The notes: generated by a model not told the origin, from the letters alone. A stretch of DNA of 64,000 nt from Salinicoccus albus DSM 19776 (GCF_000385175.1 NZ_ARQJ01000027.1:100769-164768), one strand, 5' to 3'; shown: positions 26,415-36,819, counted from the first letter of the stretch. Numbers and translations are program-made.

Positions 26415-27608
26415 ATGGCTAAAATAATTGCTATTAATGCAGGCAGTTCGTCATTTAAGTTCCAATTGTTTGAAATGCCTGAAGAAAAAGAGGTTGCCAA
26501 AGGGCTCGCAGAAAGGATCGGCCTGGATGAAGGGATTTTCTCAATAACTGTGGATGGAGCGGAGAAATCGATCAGTCAGAATTTTAATAATCATGAAGAA
26601 GCTGTCAATCTTATGCTTAAGCAGCTTAAAGATCAGGGTGTAATCAAAGAGATTAATGATATTGACGCCAGCGGCCACAGAGTCGTCCATGGCGGGGAAA
26701 CATTTGACAGGTCTGTATTGATTGATGATGATGTCGTCAAAAAAATTCAGGAACTGAGTGAACTCGCACCGCTCCATAACCCGGCCAACCTGATGGGCAT
26801 TAACGCATTCAGAGAGCAGCTGCCTGCCGTCCCCCATATCGCAGTATTTGATACTTCATTTCACCAGACGATGCCTGAAAGTTCGTATCTTTACAGCCTG
26901 CCATATCAATATTATGAAGATTATGGGATCCGTAAATACGGCTTTCATGGCACCAGCCATAAGTACGTGACACAAAGAGCGAGCGAGATGTTAAACAGAC
27001 CGCTTGAAGAATTGCGTATTATCAGCTGCCACCTGGGGAACGGGGCCAGTATTGCTGCAGTGAAAGGCGGAGAATCCGTCGATACTTCAATGGGGTTCAC
27101 ACCGCTTGCCGGCGTCACAATGGGGACACGTTCCGGCAATCTGGATCCGGCCCTGATCCCATATATCATGGAAAAGACCGGGAAATCGGCTGTAGAAGTA
27201 TTAAATGTACTGAATAAGGAATCCGGCCTTCTGGGGGTCAGTGGATTTTCAAGTGACCTGCGGGATATCGAGGAAGAAGCTCAAGCGGGACATGAAAGAG
27301 CGGAACTGGCCCTGGAAGTATTTGGTGAAAGAATCCATAAATACATGGGTTCGTATGCGACACGCATGGGCGGTCTCGATACCATTATCTTTACAGCCGG
27401 CGTCGGTGAAAACTCTGATATTGTGCGATCCAAAGTATTGGACGGCCTCGAGTTTATGGGTGTTTATTTCGATCCTTCACTGAACGATGTGCGCGGGGAG
27501 GAAAAATTTATCAACCACCCATACTCACCGGTTAAAATCATCATCATCCCGACTAACGAAGAATTGATGATCGCCCGTGATGTCATGGAAATAGCGAATA
27601 TATCCTGA
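26415..27608 (+). CDS. ackA: Acetate kinase
   Basis: A 397-residue enzyme converting acetyl-phosphate and ADP to acetate and ATP, the last step of overflow metabolism. Motifs: [15 protein letters not shown] at the N-terminus, [11 protein letters not shown] (near 150), [21 protein letters not shown] (near 206) and [11 protein letters not shown] near 325. TAGGAGG precedes the start. Co-transcribed with ytxK; a strong terminator follows. Confidence 0.97.
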   Translation: MAKIIAINAGSSSFKFQLFEMPEEKEVAKGLAERIGLDEGIFSITVDGAEKSISQNFNNHEEAVNLMLKQLKDQGVIKEINDIDASGHRVVHGGETFDRSVLIDDDVVKKIQELSELAPLHNPANLMGINAFREQLPAVPHIAVFDTSFHQTMPESSYLYSLPYQYYEDYGIRKYGFHGTSHKYVTQRASEMLNRPLEELRIISCHLGNGASIAAVKGGESVDTSMGFTPLAGVTMGTRSGNLDPALIPYIMEKTGKSAVEVLNVLNKESGLLGVSGFSSDLRDIEEEAQAGHERAELALEVFGERIHKYMGSYATRMGGLDTIIFTAGVGENSDIVRSKVLDGLEFMGVYFDPSLNDVRGEEKFINHPYSPVKIIIIPTNEELMIARDVMEIANIS

Positions 27609-27641
27609 GTCCGTTCTTCGTGTGATAAGTTTTTCTCAATC

Positions 27642-27680
27642 AAGGACCCCTCAAATCATTGATTTGAGGGGTCCTTTGCG
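27642..27680. terminator. Strong terminator after ackA
   Basis: AAGGACCCCTCAAATC pairs with GATTTGAGGGGTCCTT with a tiny loop and T-rich tail. It sits between ackA and the convergent usp gene. Confidence 0.9.
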
Positions 27681-27688
27681 TGATTATC

Positions 27689-28186
27689 CTACTTATTTTC
27701 GTTAATGAATTCTTCTGTTGCAACCACCGGCTCAAAGTCCTCAGGCAGAGTTTCCGTTCTTACTACCAATACATCACACGGGGCGTGACGCACGATATTT
27801 TCTGAAACTGAACCGATGATGAAACGTTCCACAGCATTGAGCCCGGTAGCTCCACAGGCAATCAGGTCCGCGCCGGTTTTCTGAACCGCTTTTTTTGGTA
27901 TTATAGATTTAGGAGAACCATAATCGATAATTTTTGTCACGTTTTCTACCCCTTTATCCAAAGCAAGATTCTCATAACCGTCCAATAATTTTTGTGCAAA
28001 ATCATTTGCCCGCTGGGATATAGAACGGTCATATGCTTCTACCGAAGCGAAAGATCTTGTGTCGATAACGTTAATCACGGATAGCTTGGAGTCGTTTCGT
28101 TTCGCAATGTCGATGGCTTTATGGAATGCCCATTCTGCCTCTCTGGAACCGTCTACTGCAATAAGGATATTATCGTACTTAAGCAT
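27689..28186 (-). CDS. Universal stress protein (UspA family)
   Basis: A 165-residue cytosolic nucleotide-binding protein. ATP-binding marks are ILIAVDGSREAEWAF at the N-terminus and the C-terminal GATGLNAVERFIIGSVSENI followed by CDVLVVR, matching the G-2X-G-9X-G(S/T) pattern. ATG 28186 is chosen because AAAGGGG lies before it; longer frames extend into the promoter. An extended -10 (TGG-TATAGT on the minus strand) lies upstream. It is divergent from ald, as in Staphylococcus. Confidence 0.9.
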   Translation of the reverse strand: MLKYDNILIAVDGSREAEWAFHKAIDIAKRNDSKLSVINVIDTRSFASVEAYDRSISQRANDFAQKLLDGYENLALDKGVENVTKIIDYGSPKSIIPKKAVQKTGADLIACGATGLNAVERFIIGSVSENIVRHAPCDVLVVRTETLPEDFEPVVATEEFINENK

Positions 28187-28332
28187 TATTACTGCCCCTT
28201 TCATATTGATATCGTTTTCACTATTACTATACCACATTTCCAGATTTTATAACTTTTTGTGAATGAATTTTCATGACGGTTTTGTTAAGTGTGTGTTACA
28301 ATATTTTCTAATGAAGGAAAGGAGAATTTGCA

Positions 28333-29445
28333 ATGCTAATTGGTGTACCGAGGGAAATTAAAAACAATGAGAGCCGGGTCGGCTTAACACCGGGAGGGGT
28401 TCACGCGTTTGTCAACGGCGGGCACACTGTTCTTGTTGAAACTGGTGCAGGTTCCGGTTCATACTTTGATGATGCTGATTACACCGGTGCGGGCGGTAAA
28501 ATTGTTAATTCCGCCGCTGAAGCCTGGGATGTTGATATGATAGTCAAAGTCAAGGAACCGCTCAAAGAAGAATTTGGATATTTTAAAGAAAATCAGATTC
28601 TGTTCACATATCTGCATTTAGCTCCGGAAGTAGAGCTGACAAAGGCCCTGTTGGATAAAAAAGTCGTTTCCATAGCCTATGAGACGATACAGGCAGAAGA
28701 TGGCTCGCTGCCGCTCCTGTCACCGATGAGTGAGGTGGCAGGGCGCATGTCTGCTCAAATAGGGGCAGAATACTTACAAAAGATCAAAGGCGGCAAAGGG
28801 GTGCTGTTAAGCGGTGTGCCAGGCGTGCCCCGTGCTAAAGTAACGATCATCGGGGGCGGCATGGCTGGTACGAATGCAGCTAAGATGGCGGTTGGCCTTG
28901 GGGCAGAAGTAACGATTCTGGACCTTGATCCTAAACGTCTGAGAGAGCTGGACGATTTGTTTGGTGCCAGTGTCCAGACACTGATGTCCTCACCGTTCAA
29001 TATTGCAGATGCGGTTAAGGACAGCGACCTTGTAATCGGTGCTGTGCTGATACCGGGAGCAAAAGCCCCGCGTCTTGTCACTGAAGACATGATAAAATCC
29101 ATGAATGCAGGTTCTGTCATTGTGGATATTGCAATTGACCAGGGGGGTATTTTCGAAACAACGGACAAAGTGACCACCCACGATGATCCGACTTATGTTA
29201 AACATGAAGTTGTACATTATGCAGTTGCAAACATGCCGGGAGCAGTACCGCGTACGTCCACGATTGCGCTGACGAATGCGACAATGAACTACGGTCTGCA
29301 GATTGCAAATAAAGGTTTCAGGGAAGCAGCGAAACAGAATCCAACACTGCTTGGCGGCTTCAACACATTTGAGGGCCATGTTACTTACGAAGCAGTGGCA
29401 GAAGCTCAGGATATCGAATACAAAGATGTATCCGAACTCCTGTAA
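28333..29445 (+). CDS. ald: Alanine dehydrogenase
   Basis: A 370-residue NAD enzyme interconverting alanine with pyruvate and ammonia. Marks: [20 protein letters not shown], catalytic Lys/His region [10 protein letters not shown] and [13 protein letters not shown], and the nucleotide-binding [20 protein letters not shown] near 174. Normal family length. AAAGGAG precedes the start. It is a single-gene unit with a hairpin terminator (29463-29498). Confidence 0.96.
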   Translation: MLIGVPREIKNNESRVGLTPGGVHAFVNGGHTVLVETGAGSGSYFDDADYTGAGGKIVNSAAEAWDVDMIVKVKEPLKEEFGYFKENQILFTYLHLAPEVELTKALLDKKVVSIAYETIQAEDGSLPLLSPMSEVAGRMSAQIGAEYLQKIKGGKGVLLSGVPGVPRAKVTIIGGGMAGTNAAKMAVGLGAEVTILDLDPKRLRELDDLFGASVQTLMSSPFNIADAVKDSDLVIGAVLIPGAKAPRLVTEDMIKSMNAGSVIVDIAIDQGGIFETTDKVTTHDDPTYVKHEVVHYAVANMPGAVPRTSTIALTNATMNYGLQIANKGFREAAKQNPTLLGGFNTFEGHVTYEAVAEAQDIEYKDVSELL

Positions 29446-29462
29446 AGTAAAAGATAAGGTAT

Positions 29463-29498
29463 AAAACCTGTGGGATGCCAGTCATCCTGCAGGTTTTT
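29463..29498 (+). terminator. Terminator after ald
   Basis: AAAACCTG...GGGATG pairs with CATCC...CAGGTTTT around CCAGT, ending in TTTTTG. The stem has a short mismatch in the middle. Confidence 0.8.
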
Positions 29499-29525
29499 GA
29501 AGTTATGACCACTCATTATTCCACA

Positions 29526-30107
29526 TTAAAATTGATCGACACAGGCAACGTCAAAAGGAACTCGGTTAACGAGTGTTTTCAATTGATCTTCATCCCTTAC
29601 ATGAGGGATGATAACGATGCGTTTCTTTGAATGGATTTTAAGTCTGGCAAGCGGCTGCAGCGCACTGTGATCATCCATATCGAGTTCCCTCACATCATAC
29701 ATTATTCCGGATACGTCATATTCTACCAGTTCATCGAGCAGCCGGCTTTGCAGAAAGGCGGGTACTTTCGAAAATGTGGATCCGATGATGAAATGCTTGC
29801 TGCCAATCTGTTTCGACAGTTCGCTGATGAATTTCAGATCCAAATGATGGTGGTGATCTTCGAACACCTGATCAGTAATATAGCCGTCTGCAGCTTCCAT
29901 TTGACGGATGGTTTCTGAAATTATGTTTTTCTGCATGAATCGTTCGGTCTCTGCCCAATGGTTGACAGAAGCGAATATTTCAGCCTCAGGATACAGTACT
30001 TTTTTCATTTCAGGCAGAACGCTGTTTGGGGCACTGAAGTCTTCATGTGACAAAATTTCCGATATATGTTTATTTGACAGACTGTGGTTTCTATATATGA
30101 CTTTCAA
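29526..30107 (-). CDS. Unknown protein (193 aa)
   Basis: A 193-residue soluble protein with no family I recognise. Alternating strand/helix pattern (FIIGSTFSKVPAFLQSRLLD, VSGIMYDVRELDMDD, RIVIIPHVRDEDQLKTL) suggests a Rossmann-like or part-TIM-barrel fold. A run EDHHHHLDLKF (near 84) could bind metal or be incidental. TTG 30107 (protein MKVIYRNHS) is the likely start: GAGGTG lies six bases upstream, while the GTG nine bases further overlaps this site. It lies alone between ald and ytkL, where no such gene is known to me in Bacillus or Staphylococcus. Confidence 0.55.
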   Translation of the reverse strand: MKVIYRNHSLSNKHISEILSHEDFSAPNSVLPEMKKVLYPEAEIFASVNHWAETERFMQKNIISETIRQMEAADGYITDQVFEDHHHHLDLKFISELSKQIGSKHFIIGSTFSKVPAFLQSRLLDELVEYDVSGIMYDVRELDMDDHSALQPLARLKIHSKKRIVIIPHVRDEDQLKTLVNRVPFDVACVDQF

Positions 30108-30208
30108 ATCATTCACCTCGTCAAAATTGTATCATAAAATGAATGAATCTATGGATAACGGGGTAGTATAATAACATGCAAAAATTTCGAGAAAGGGTGC
30201 ATTGTACA

Positions 30209-30895
30209 ATGAGAGTAAGTTATCATGGCCATTCGATTGTCCAGGTGGAGAACAATGATTCAAAAGCCATTATTGATCCGTTCATCAGCGGTAATGAATT
30301 GACGGATTTAAATGCAGACAGTGTGGAAGCGGACTATATTCTGCTGACGCACGGTCACAATGATCATGTCGGAGATACTGTTGACATTGCCAGGAGGACG
30401 GGTGCAACAGTTGTAGCACCGGTTGAACTTGCCGATTTCATCGGCGCTTACGGGATTGAAACTGTCGGTATGAATATCGGCGGCAGGAATGAGTATGAAT
30501 TTGGCTCTGTAAAATTTGTCCATGCATTTCACAGTTCAAGCTATACAGTCGAAGCAGGCAAAGCGCCGGTTTATACAGGTATGCCGACAGGGATAATCAT
30601 AGAATCAGGCGGCAAGAAGATCTATCATGCCGGAGATACAGGAATATTCGGTGACTTGAAACTGATCACAGAACTGAACGGGCCATTCGATGTGTTCTTT
30701 GTACCTATTGGAGATCATTTTACAATGGGCATCGATGATGCGATTTATGCCACAGATCAATTCGTACAGCCTGCAACTGCAGTACCTGTTCACTACAATA
30801 CGTTCCCGCCTATAAAACAGGATCCCGAAACATTCAAAGGAAAATTGAAAACAGACTGCCAGATATTGAAAGCAGGCGACGCAGTACAATTTTAA
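30209..30895 (+). CDS. ytkL: UPF0173 metal-dependent hydrolase (YtkL)
   Basis: A 228-residue metallo-beta-lactamase-fold hydrolase. The metal motif is LLTHGHNDHVGD (near 48), with further ligands in VHAFHSSS, YHAGDTGIFGD and VPVHYNTFPP. Family members are widespread in Firmicutes but have no settled substrate. GAAAGGG before ATG 30209 sets the start; the 11 extra in-frame codons upstream contain that site. Terminator follows. Confidence 0.88.
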   Translation: MRVSYHGHSIVQVENNDSKAIIDPFISGNELTDLNADSVEADYILLTHGHNDHVGDTVDIARRTGATVVAPVELADFIGAYGIETVGMNIGGRNEYEFGSVKFVHAFHSSSYTVEAGKAPVYTGMPTGIIIESGGKKIYHAGDTGIFGDLKLITELNGPFDVFFVPIGDHFTMGIDDAIYATDQFVQPATAVPVHYNTFPPIKQDPETFKGKLKTDCQILKAGDAVQF

Positions 30896-30915
30896 GTTAT
30901 TCAAATGAACGGGCA

Positions 30916-30942
30916 AGGGGCACTGACGGTGCCTCTTTTTTG
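30916..30942 (+). terminator. Terminator after ytkL
   Basis: AGGGGCAC and GTGCCTCT pair around TGACG (one G-T pair) and are followed by TTTTTTG. Confidence 0.85.
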
Positions 30943-30970
30943 TTATATAATAGCTGTAAGGTGATATACT

Positions 30971-32239
30971 ATGTCCAAGCATAATGAAATACTCAATTAT
31001 ATAAGAGAGCTTCCCGAAGGCACAAAAATTTCTGTAAGACAAATTTCAGCCAACTTGAATGTCTCTGACGGCACCAGTTACCGGGCGATAAAATTTGCAG
31101 AAAAAGAAGGCCTGGTCAAGACGATAGAAAGAGTTGGAACAATACGTGTCGCATCAAAAGAGAGCACCCGGGAGGAGAAACTGACTTTTAAACAGGTCAA
31201 CAATGTGATAGGGGGCACTGTGCTTGCAGGCGGGCAGGGGATGGATAAAGAGATCAGCCGATTTATCATCGGCGCGATGAAGACGGATGCCCTCGTGACT
31301 TACCTGGAAGAAAGTGGACTCCTCATCGTTGGCAACAGAGAGAATGTACAGTTAAAAGCAATGGAAACCCGTTCCGGTATTTTAATTACGGGGGGATTCG
31401 GTACAAATAAGGAAATACTGGATAAAGCAGATGAGCTGTCACTGCCGGTCATCTCGACAGATTCGGACACTTTTTCCGTTGCATCCATCATTCAGAGAGA
31501 GCTCTACAGCCTGTCGCTGATGATGAACATAGTGACTGCCGGTGACCTGGCTGTCAAACAGGAAGAATATGTGTATGATTTGTTGAAAGATAGCGCGCGC
31601 GTTTACCAGCCGGGCGATAAAATCACGGTTTTACTTCATGATGGCGAATATATCGGTACAATCAGATCATCGGATTTTAAAAATATTACATCCGGCAGAT
31701 ACAAGGAATGGATCATGTCCGGAGTGGCGGAGCCTTCTTCAAGCACACTGCAGCGATTGCGCCAGGTGATGAGCTGGCATCAGCTGAACATCGTTCCGAT
31801 TGTAGATGAAGAGGACCAGTATATGGGCATTGTACACCGCAGGGAAGTATTCCGGCAGATGGAATCCAAAAAATTATCGACAGGCATGAGCGATGAAGAA
31901 GTCATCGACCGGGAGATTAGAATAGATGACAATAGGATTTATATCAATGTGCTGCCATTTATGACGGATGAATATGGGAGCATTACCCAGTCTGCATATA
32001 TGAGACTTGTGGAACGGCTGATTGGTGCAGTGCTTGAGAACTATGACATACATAGTTATCATCTGGATTCCATAAATCTTATGAACATAAAACTTGTCCA
32101 GCTCAATCAGAATATCGTTTTAGAAGGTAATGTGATAGATCTTGGGGATCAGTTCCTGAGATTGGAAACCGTAACGACATCAAACGGAGAAATATTTTCC
32201 AAAGCGATGCTGATGATCCAATACTACCGTGAGAGATAA
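30971..32239 (+). CDS. ytoI: HTH-DRTGG-CBS-HotDog regulator (YtoI/SpxR-like)
   Basis: A 422-residue multi-domain protein: N-terminal winged helix (1-65, with ISVRQISANLNVSDGTSYRAI), DRTGG domain (about 70-185), CBS pair (about 190-305, nucleotide-binding) and a C-terminal hot-dog thioesterase-like domain (about 310-420). The streptococcal relative SpxR controls oxidative stress genes; in Bacillales the role is unknown. Nucleotide or acyl-CoA sensing is an inference from the domains. AAGGTGA precedes the ATG. Its place before ytpI and nrnA matches Bacillus. Confidence 0.88.
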   Translation: MSKHNEILNYIRELPEGTKISVRQISANLNVSDGTSYRAIKFAEKEGLVKTIERVGTIRVASKESTREEKLTFKQVNNVIGGTVLAGGQGMDKEISRFIIGAMKTDALVTYLEESGLLIVGNRENVQLKAMETRSGILITGGFGTNKEILDKADELSLPVISTDSDTFSVASIIQRELYSLSLMMNIVTAGDLAVKQEEYVYDLLKDSARVYQPGDKITVLLHDGEYIGTIRSSDFKNITSGRYKEWIMSGVAEPSSSTLQRLRQVMSWHQLNIVPIVDEEDQYMGIVHRREVFRQMESKKLSTGMSDEEVIDREIRIDDNRIYINVLPFMTDEYGSITQSAYMRLVERLIGAVLENYDIHSYHLDSINLMNIKLVQLNQNIVLEGNVIDLGDQFLRLETVTTSNGEIFSKAMLMIQYYRER

Positions 32240-32245
32240 AAAAAC

Positions 32246-32268
32246 AGACAAGCGGTGACCGCTTGTCT
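32246..32268. terminator. Terminator between ytoI and ytpI
   Basis: AGACAAGCGG and CCGCTTGTCT form a perfect 10-bp stem with a TGA loop; A-run on the left and T-rich tail on the right suit both directions. Confidence 0.85.
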
Positions 32269-32614
32269 ATTTGCTCTTTTGCTTATTAAATTCTTCCCAG
32301 GCTTTCTCCTCTATCGGCAGGTTGCCCTTAAAGTATTTTCTTGCTGCATTAAAATGACGGGCGTTCATTGCACCGAGCAGTATGAACAAAGGACCGACGA
32401 TATAGGCGACTGCCGTTGAAAACTGTACGATGGTGTTCAGGCCGAAAGTGAGTATCAAAAGGCCGAGCCAGATTCTCGAAATACTGTTATAGTATGCCGT
32501 CCTGACATCACGTTTTGTTTTTGCCTGCCTGATTTTATAAATGATAAACATAAACAGGCAGAGGAGCAGGAAAGTGACAAGTATTGATACAGATAACTGA
32601 TATAGGAATTCCAT
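32267..32614 (-). CDS. ytpI: YtpI-like membrane protein
   Basis: A 115-residue protein with three membrane helices (about 6-28, 47-64 and 67-87) and a basic tail with FNAARKYFKG, matching the small YtpI family found at this locus. No known function. ATG 32614 follows GGAG; the longer frame would run into the divergent nrnA gene. Divergent from nrnA. Confidence 0.75.
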   Translation of the reverse strand: MEFLYQLSVSILVTFLLLCLFMFIIYKIRQAKTKRDVRTAYYNSISRIWLGLLILTFGLNTIVQFSTAVAYIVGPLFILLGAMNARHFNAARKYFKGNLPIEEKAWEEFNKQKSK

Positions 32615-32692
32615 TCTGATACAACTCCAATCCATATTGTAGTATAATTTATAATGTTGACCAAGTAAATATTTACAAAGGGAGAATCTCAA

Positions 32693-33655
32693 TTGTTCAC
32701 AGAAAATATAAAACAATATCCGTCTTTGAAGCATCATTATAATGATGTACTAAATCTTATAAACGAATATGATGAAATTATTATATTGAGGCATATCAGG
32801 CCCGACCCGGATGCCATCGGTGCCCAGCTCGGATTAAAAGCAATTCTGCAGTATATTTTTCCAAATAAGTCCATCGCAGCCCTCGGTGAAGAAGAATCTT
32901 CCCTGAACTACCTTGGCAGAATGGATCCGGTGACTACTGTCGATGATCCATTGGTCATCGTGGTGGATACGGCCGGTGCCGGGCGGGTAGACGGTGATAT
33001 TGCAGCCGGCAGCAAAGTGATTAAAATCGATCATCATCCAAATAATGACCCTTACGGGGATATAAATATTGTAGAGACGGGTGTATCGTCGACATCTGAA
33101 TTAATATTCATTCTTGCAAATCTGTGGGGGTTTGATAATGACTACATCAATGACACATCTGCCAGGCTCCTGTTTTCAGGGATTGTCGGTGATACCGGGC
33201 GTTTCCTGTTTGACAATACAAGCAGTATGACACACAGGATTGCTTCCGAGTTAAAGAAATTCGACTTTGACGCTACAAAGGATATGGGATTGATGAACCG
33301 TCAATCCATCAGTCAGTTCAGATTCAAAGGGTACCTGATTGACAACTTCGAGATCACTGATAAAGGGGTGCTGGGCGTCTGGGTGCCCAGTTCTGTTCTT
33401 GATGAATATGGTTTGAACAGCAATGAAGCGAGTCTGAGTGTAAACCTGTACCGTGAGATGGACGAGGCTGAAATATGGTTCATGGCTGTAGAAGAGGAAG
33501 ATAATATCAGAGTGCGTCTGCGTTCTAAAAAAACTGTCATCAATGATGTCGCGGAAGCGTTCGGGGGCGGGGGGCACCCTCTGGCCAGCGGCATCAGTCT
33601 GTCCTCCAGTGAAAAGATACGGGATCTTACAGAAGCACTGGATCGCAAACTCTAG
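32693..33655 (+). CDS. nrnA: NrnA, DHH-DHHA1 oligoribonuclease / pAp phosphatase
   Basis: A 320-residue bifunctional nanoRNase and 3'-phosphoadenosine-5'-phosphate phosphatase. DHH metal motifs: RHIRPDPDAIGAQLGL (near 33), DTAGAGRVDG (near 91), KIDHHPNND (near 111), and GDTGRF (near 166). The DHHA1 RNA-binding end has AEAFGGGGHPLASG (near 290). TTG 32693 follows AAAGGGAG at proper distance; no ATG is nearby. It is 12 bases before dnaE, so both are likely in one operon. Confidence 0.95.
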   Translation: MFTENIKQYPSLKHHYNDVLNLINEYDEIIILRHIRPDPDAIGAQLGLKAILQYIFPNKSIAALGEEESSLNYLGRMDPVTTVDDPLVIVVDTAGAGRVDGDIAAGSKVIKIDHHPNNDPYGDINIVETGVSSTSELIFILANLWGFDNDYINDTSARLLFSGIVGDTGRFLFDNTSSMTHRIASELKKFDFDATKDMGLMNRQSISQFRFKGYLIDNFEITDKGVLGVWVPSSVLDEYGLNSNEASLSVNLYREMDEAEIWFMAVEEEDNIRVRLRSKKTVINDVAEAFGGGGHPLASGISLSSSEKIRDLTEALDRKL

Positions 33656-33667
33656 GAAGGAGCATAG

Positions 33668-36600
33668 GTGTCCATGATCAATTTGAATGTTCACAGTTGT
33701 TTCGATTTCCTTAACAGCAATATCAGAATTGAAGACCTTATCCAAAAAGCTGCAGAAGATGGGCAGTCAGCTGTTGCGCTTACCGATTTCAACCGGATGC
33801 ACGGAATCTATCGGTTTATGCAGACCGCTGTTAAAAACGGAGTAAAGCCGTTAACAGGAATGGAAATCGGAGTATCAGAAGGGTTTGAAGGTGCTCCTCT
33901 TGTGCTGATAGCGAAAAATGATAAAGGATTCCGTGAACTCATCAGACTTTCAGCCATGCTTTCGTATAAGGGTATCGCGGAGACCCCGTTAAACTATCTG
34001 ATGGAAAACATTAACCACTGTGTCGTGATTGCAAAGGACGAAGCGGGGATTCCTGTGCTCGATGCCCTTAACATAAAGCATGAAGATAAGTATCAGGCCC
34101 ATACAGTCGACACCAAGGCATATAACCGACTGTTTTTTCAGACTTCATACTATCTGTCGGAAACGGACCTGCCGGCAGTCAGGGTGCTCAATGCAATCAG
34201 GGACAACGAACGGATGGAAATAGATAATATATCCGGCAGCAGCGGTCAGTATTTTGTTAAGACATTCCAGGATTTAACCGAAGAAGAAAGAAAAATTCTT
34301 GATAATAACCGCAATCTTTTGTCAAAATGTGAGGTTTCCATTCCCCGGAGTGAGAATATTCTCCCCGGATTCCCGAATAATCAGAATATGGACTCAAAAG
34401 AATATTTGTGGCACCTGCTCAGAAGAAGCCTGGGTCAGACAGCGGGTGAAAATTATATGGAGCGGCTGGAATATGAGTATAATATCATCATAGAAATGGG
34501 TTATGAAGATTATTTCCTGATTGTCCAGGATGCTGTTGATTTTGCAAAAAAAAGCGGTATATACGTCGGTCCCGGCAGAGGGTCCTCCAGCGCCAGTCTT
34601 GTTTCCTATCTGTTGAACATCACAGAAGTGGACCCGTTGAAATACAATTTGCTCTTCGAACGGTTTTTAAATCCTGAACGTGTGACCATGCCTGACATTG
34701 ATATAGATTTTGAGGATACAAGAAGAGATGAAGTGGTCGATTATCTGATGGAAAAGTATGGAACAATGAATGTGTCACACATCATTACGTACGGTACACT
34801 CAGTGCCAAAATGGCAGCCCGTGATGTCGGAAGAGTGTTGGGTTTCTCTGAAGAAGAGCTCAAACTCATTTCAAATATGATACCAGAGACACCCGGGGCG
34901 GCCCTTAAGGATGTATTTGAATCCGACAGGTTCCAATCGTTGGCCGCTGCGGATGCTAAATACAGAACATTTGCTGAAATATCCATGAAAGTTGAAGGTC
35001 TGCCAAGACATTCCTCAACCCATGCAGCCGGTGTGCTTTTGAGTGAAAACAACCTGACAAAAGTGGTGCCTGTCATATTTCAGGAAGGTCATGCACTGAG
35101 TCAGTGGACAATGACCGAGGTGGAGTCGGCCGGTCTGTTGAAAATCGATATACTGGGCCTGCGCAATCTGTCGCTGATCCGATATATGGTAAGCAGGATA
35201 AAGAAAGTTGATCCCGGTTTTGATTACCGGGAAATACCAGAAGATAATCCGGCAGTATACAAGCTGTTATCCAAAGGCTTGACACTCGGCGTGTTCCAGC
35301 TTGAATCCGAAGGTATCCGCAGGGTAGTGCAGGATGTGAGCCCCGCGACGTTCATGGATCTCGCGTCTGTCATTGCACTGTACAGACCCGGACCGATGAA
35401 AGAAATACCGCATTTCATTGATGGTAAAGAAAATCCGGAATCAGTATCGTATCCGCATCCGGATCTGAAGGAAATATTAAAAGAGACTTATGGCGTCATC
35501 GTCTATCAGGAGCAGATCATGCAGATTGCTTCCACAATCGCTGGATACTCCTATGCAAATGCAGACATACTCCGGCGAGCCATGAGTAAAAAGGACAGGC
35601 GGACGCTTGAAAAAGAACGTACGAATTTTGAAAAGGGCGCTGAACAAAAAGGTTATGGCAGAGAACTGGGGAAATCCATTTTCGATCTAATCATGGAGTT
35701 TGCCGATTACGGTTTTGCTAAAAGCCATGCTGTTGCATATAGCCGGATTTCCTATATACTTAGTTTTATCAAAACAATGTACCCGGCAATATTCTATTCT
35801 GTAATATTAACTCACCATTTTGGTAACGATGTAAAAATCCGGCAGATAATGGATGAGATCAGACTGTTGCGCATTAACATCCTTCCGCCTGACATCAACC
35901 GGTCTGAATGGGCCAATATTTCAGAAGAAAGCATCCGTCTGGGCTTCAGCATGATCAAAGGTGTCACTTACAGGACTGCTGCAGCAATCATCGAAGAAAG
36001 GCAAAATGGTCCATTTAAAGATATCTATGACCTGAAGACACGGGTCAAAGAGATGAACCTCAACAGAAAAGTTCTCAGCAGCCTCATCATATCCGGGGCG
36101 CTCGATGGTTTTAAGGAAAACAGGAAGACCATGCTGCAGTCCCTGCCGCTCGTCGATGCTCTGAATACGGAAGAATACGCGCATGATTCTTTTTTAAGCA
36201 CGCTTGGTTTCAGCGTCAAAAAGGAATTTAACCATACGGAAGAAATGGATTCTTTTGAAATGATCGAAGGAGAAAAAGAAGTACTTGGCTTTTATATTTC
36301 TGAACATCCGATCAGACAAAAACACAAAGAACTGCAATACATTCCATTTTCCCTGCTGTCTCAAAAGAAAAGGAATGCAAGGTATCTGCTGTTTTTCGAA
36401 AGTATCAAAACCATAAAAACTAAAAAAGGCCAGAACATGGCATTTGCCAGAGTGTCTGACGGTTTTGAGGAAATGGAAACGGTAATCTTTCCTAAAACAT
36501 TCTTTAATGTCCATCATCTGCTCAGTGAAAAAGTGCTTGTCGCCTCCGGCCGCATCGAAGAACGGAAAGGTGAACGTCAGCTGATTGCGGATAATGTCGA

Positions 36601-36814
36601 AACGCTGGAGTCGTTTAAGGATTCCTATATGAAAACTGCAAAACAGGTGTTTATAAGGAATACCGGAACTTACGAACTTTCTGGGTTTTTATCCGGGGAG
36701 GGGATGCCGGTGCTGGATTTTGACAGCGGGGAGGAAATCGGTAAAATTTCACACACAGATATATATGCCTTGATAAACTCAGTCAAATCGCATGATATAC
36801 GGATCCTGCAGTAA
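33668..36814 (+). CDS. dnaE: DNA polymerase III alpha subunit DnaE
   Basis: A 1048-residue family C polymerase, the lagging-strand/primer-extension enzyme in Gram-positives that also use PolC. Order: PHP domain (1-65 region), palm with GPGRGSSSASLVSYLL (near 300) and catalytic acids PDIDIDFED (near 345), GLPRHSSTHAAGV, fingers ALYRPGPMKEIPHFIDG, HhH region, and an OB-fold near 920-1000. The PHP metal-site motifs are degraded (NVHSCFDF and ALTDFNRMHG where active ones have HxH and TDHG). GTG 33668 follows AAGGAG by five bases; ATG 33674 is an alternative. Confidence 0.96.
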   Translation: MSMINLNVHSCFDFLNSNIRIEDLIQKAAEDGQSAVALTDFNRMHGIYRFMQTAVKNGVKPLTGMEIGVSEGFEGAPLVLIAKNDKGFRELIRLSAMLSYKGIAETPLNYLMENINHCVVIAKDEAGIPVLDALNIKHEDKYQAHTVDTKAYNRLFFQTSYYLSETDLPAVRVLNAIRDNERMEIDNISGSSGQYFVKTFQDLTEEERKILDNNRNLLSKCEVSIPRSENILPGFPNNQNMDSKEYLWHLLRRSLGQTAGENYMERLEYEYNIIIEMGYEDYFLIVQDAVDFAKKSGIYVGPGRGSSSASLVSYLLNITEVDPLKYNLLFERFLNPERVTMPDIDIDFEDTRRDEVVDYLMEKYGTMNVSHIITYGTLSAKMAARDVGRVLGFSEEELKLISNMIPETPGAALKDVFESDRFQSLAAADAKYRTFAEISMKVEGLPRHSSTHAAGVLLSENNLTKVVPVIFQEGHALSQWTMTEVESAGLLKIDILGLRNLSLIRYMVSRIKKVDPGFDYREIPEDNPAVYKLLSKGLTLGVFQLESEGIRRVVQDVSPATFMDLASVIALYRPGPMKEIPHFIDGKENPESVSYPHPDLKEILKETYGVIVYQEQIMQIASTIAGYSYANADILRRAMSKKDRRTLEKERTNFEKGAEQKGYGRELGKSIFDLIMEFADYGFAKSHAVAYSRISYILSFIKTMYPAIFYSVILTHHFGNDVKIRQIMDEIRLLRINILPPDINRSEWANISEESIRLGFSMIKGVTYRTAAAIIEERQNGPFKDIYDLKTRVKEMNLNRKVLSSLIISGALDGFKENRKTMLQSLPLVDALNTEEYAHDSFLSTLGFSVKKEFNHTEEMDSFEMIEGEKEVLGFYISEHPIRQKHKELQYIPFSLLSQKKRNARYLLFFESIKTIKTKKGQNMAFARVSDGFEEMETVIFPKTFFNVHHLLSEKVLVASGRIEERKGERQLIADNVETLESFKDSYMKTAKQVFIRNTGTYELSGFLSGEGMPVLDFDSGEEIGKISHTDIYALINSVKSHDIRILQ

Positions 36815-36819
36815 ATCTG

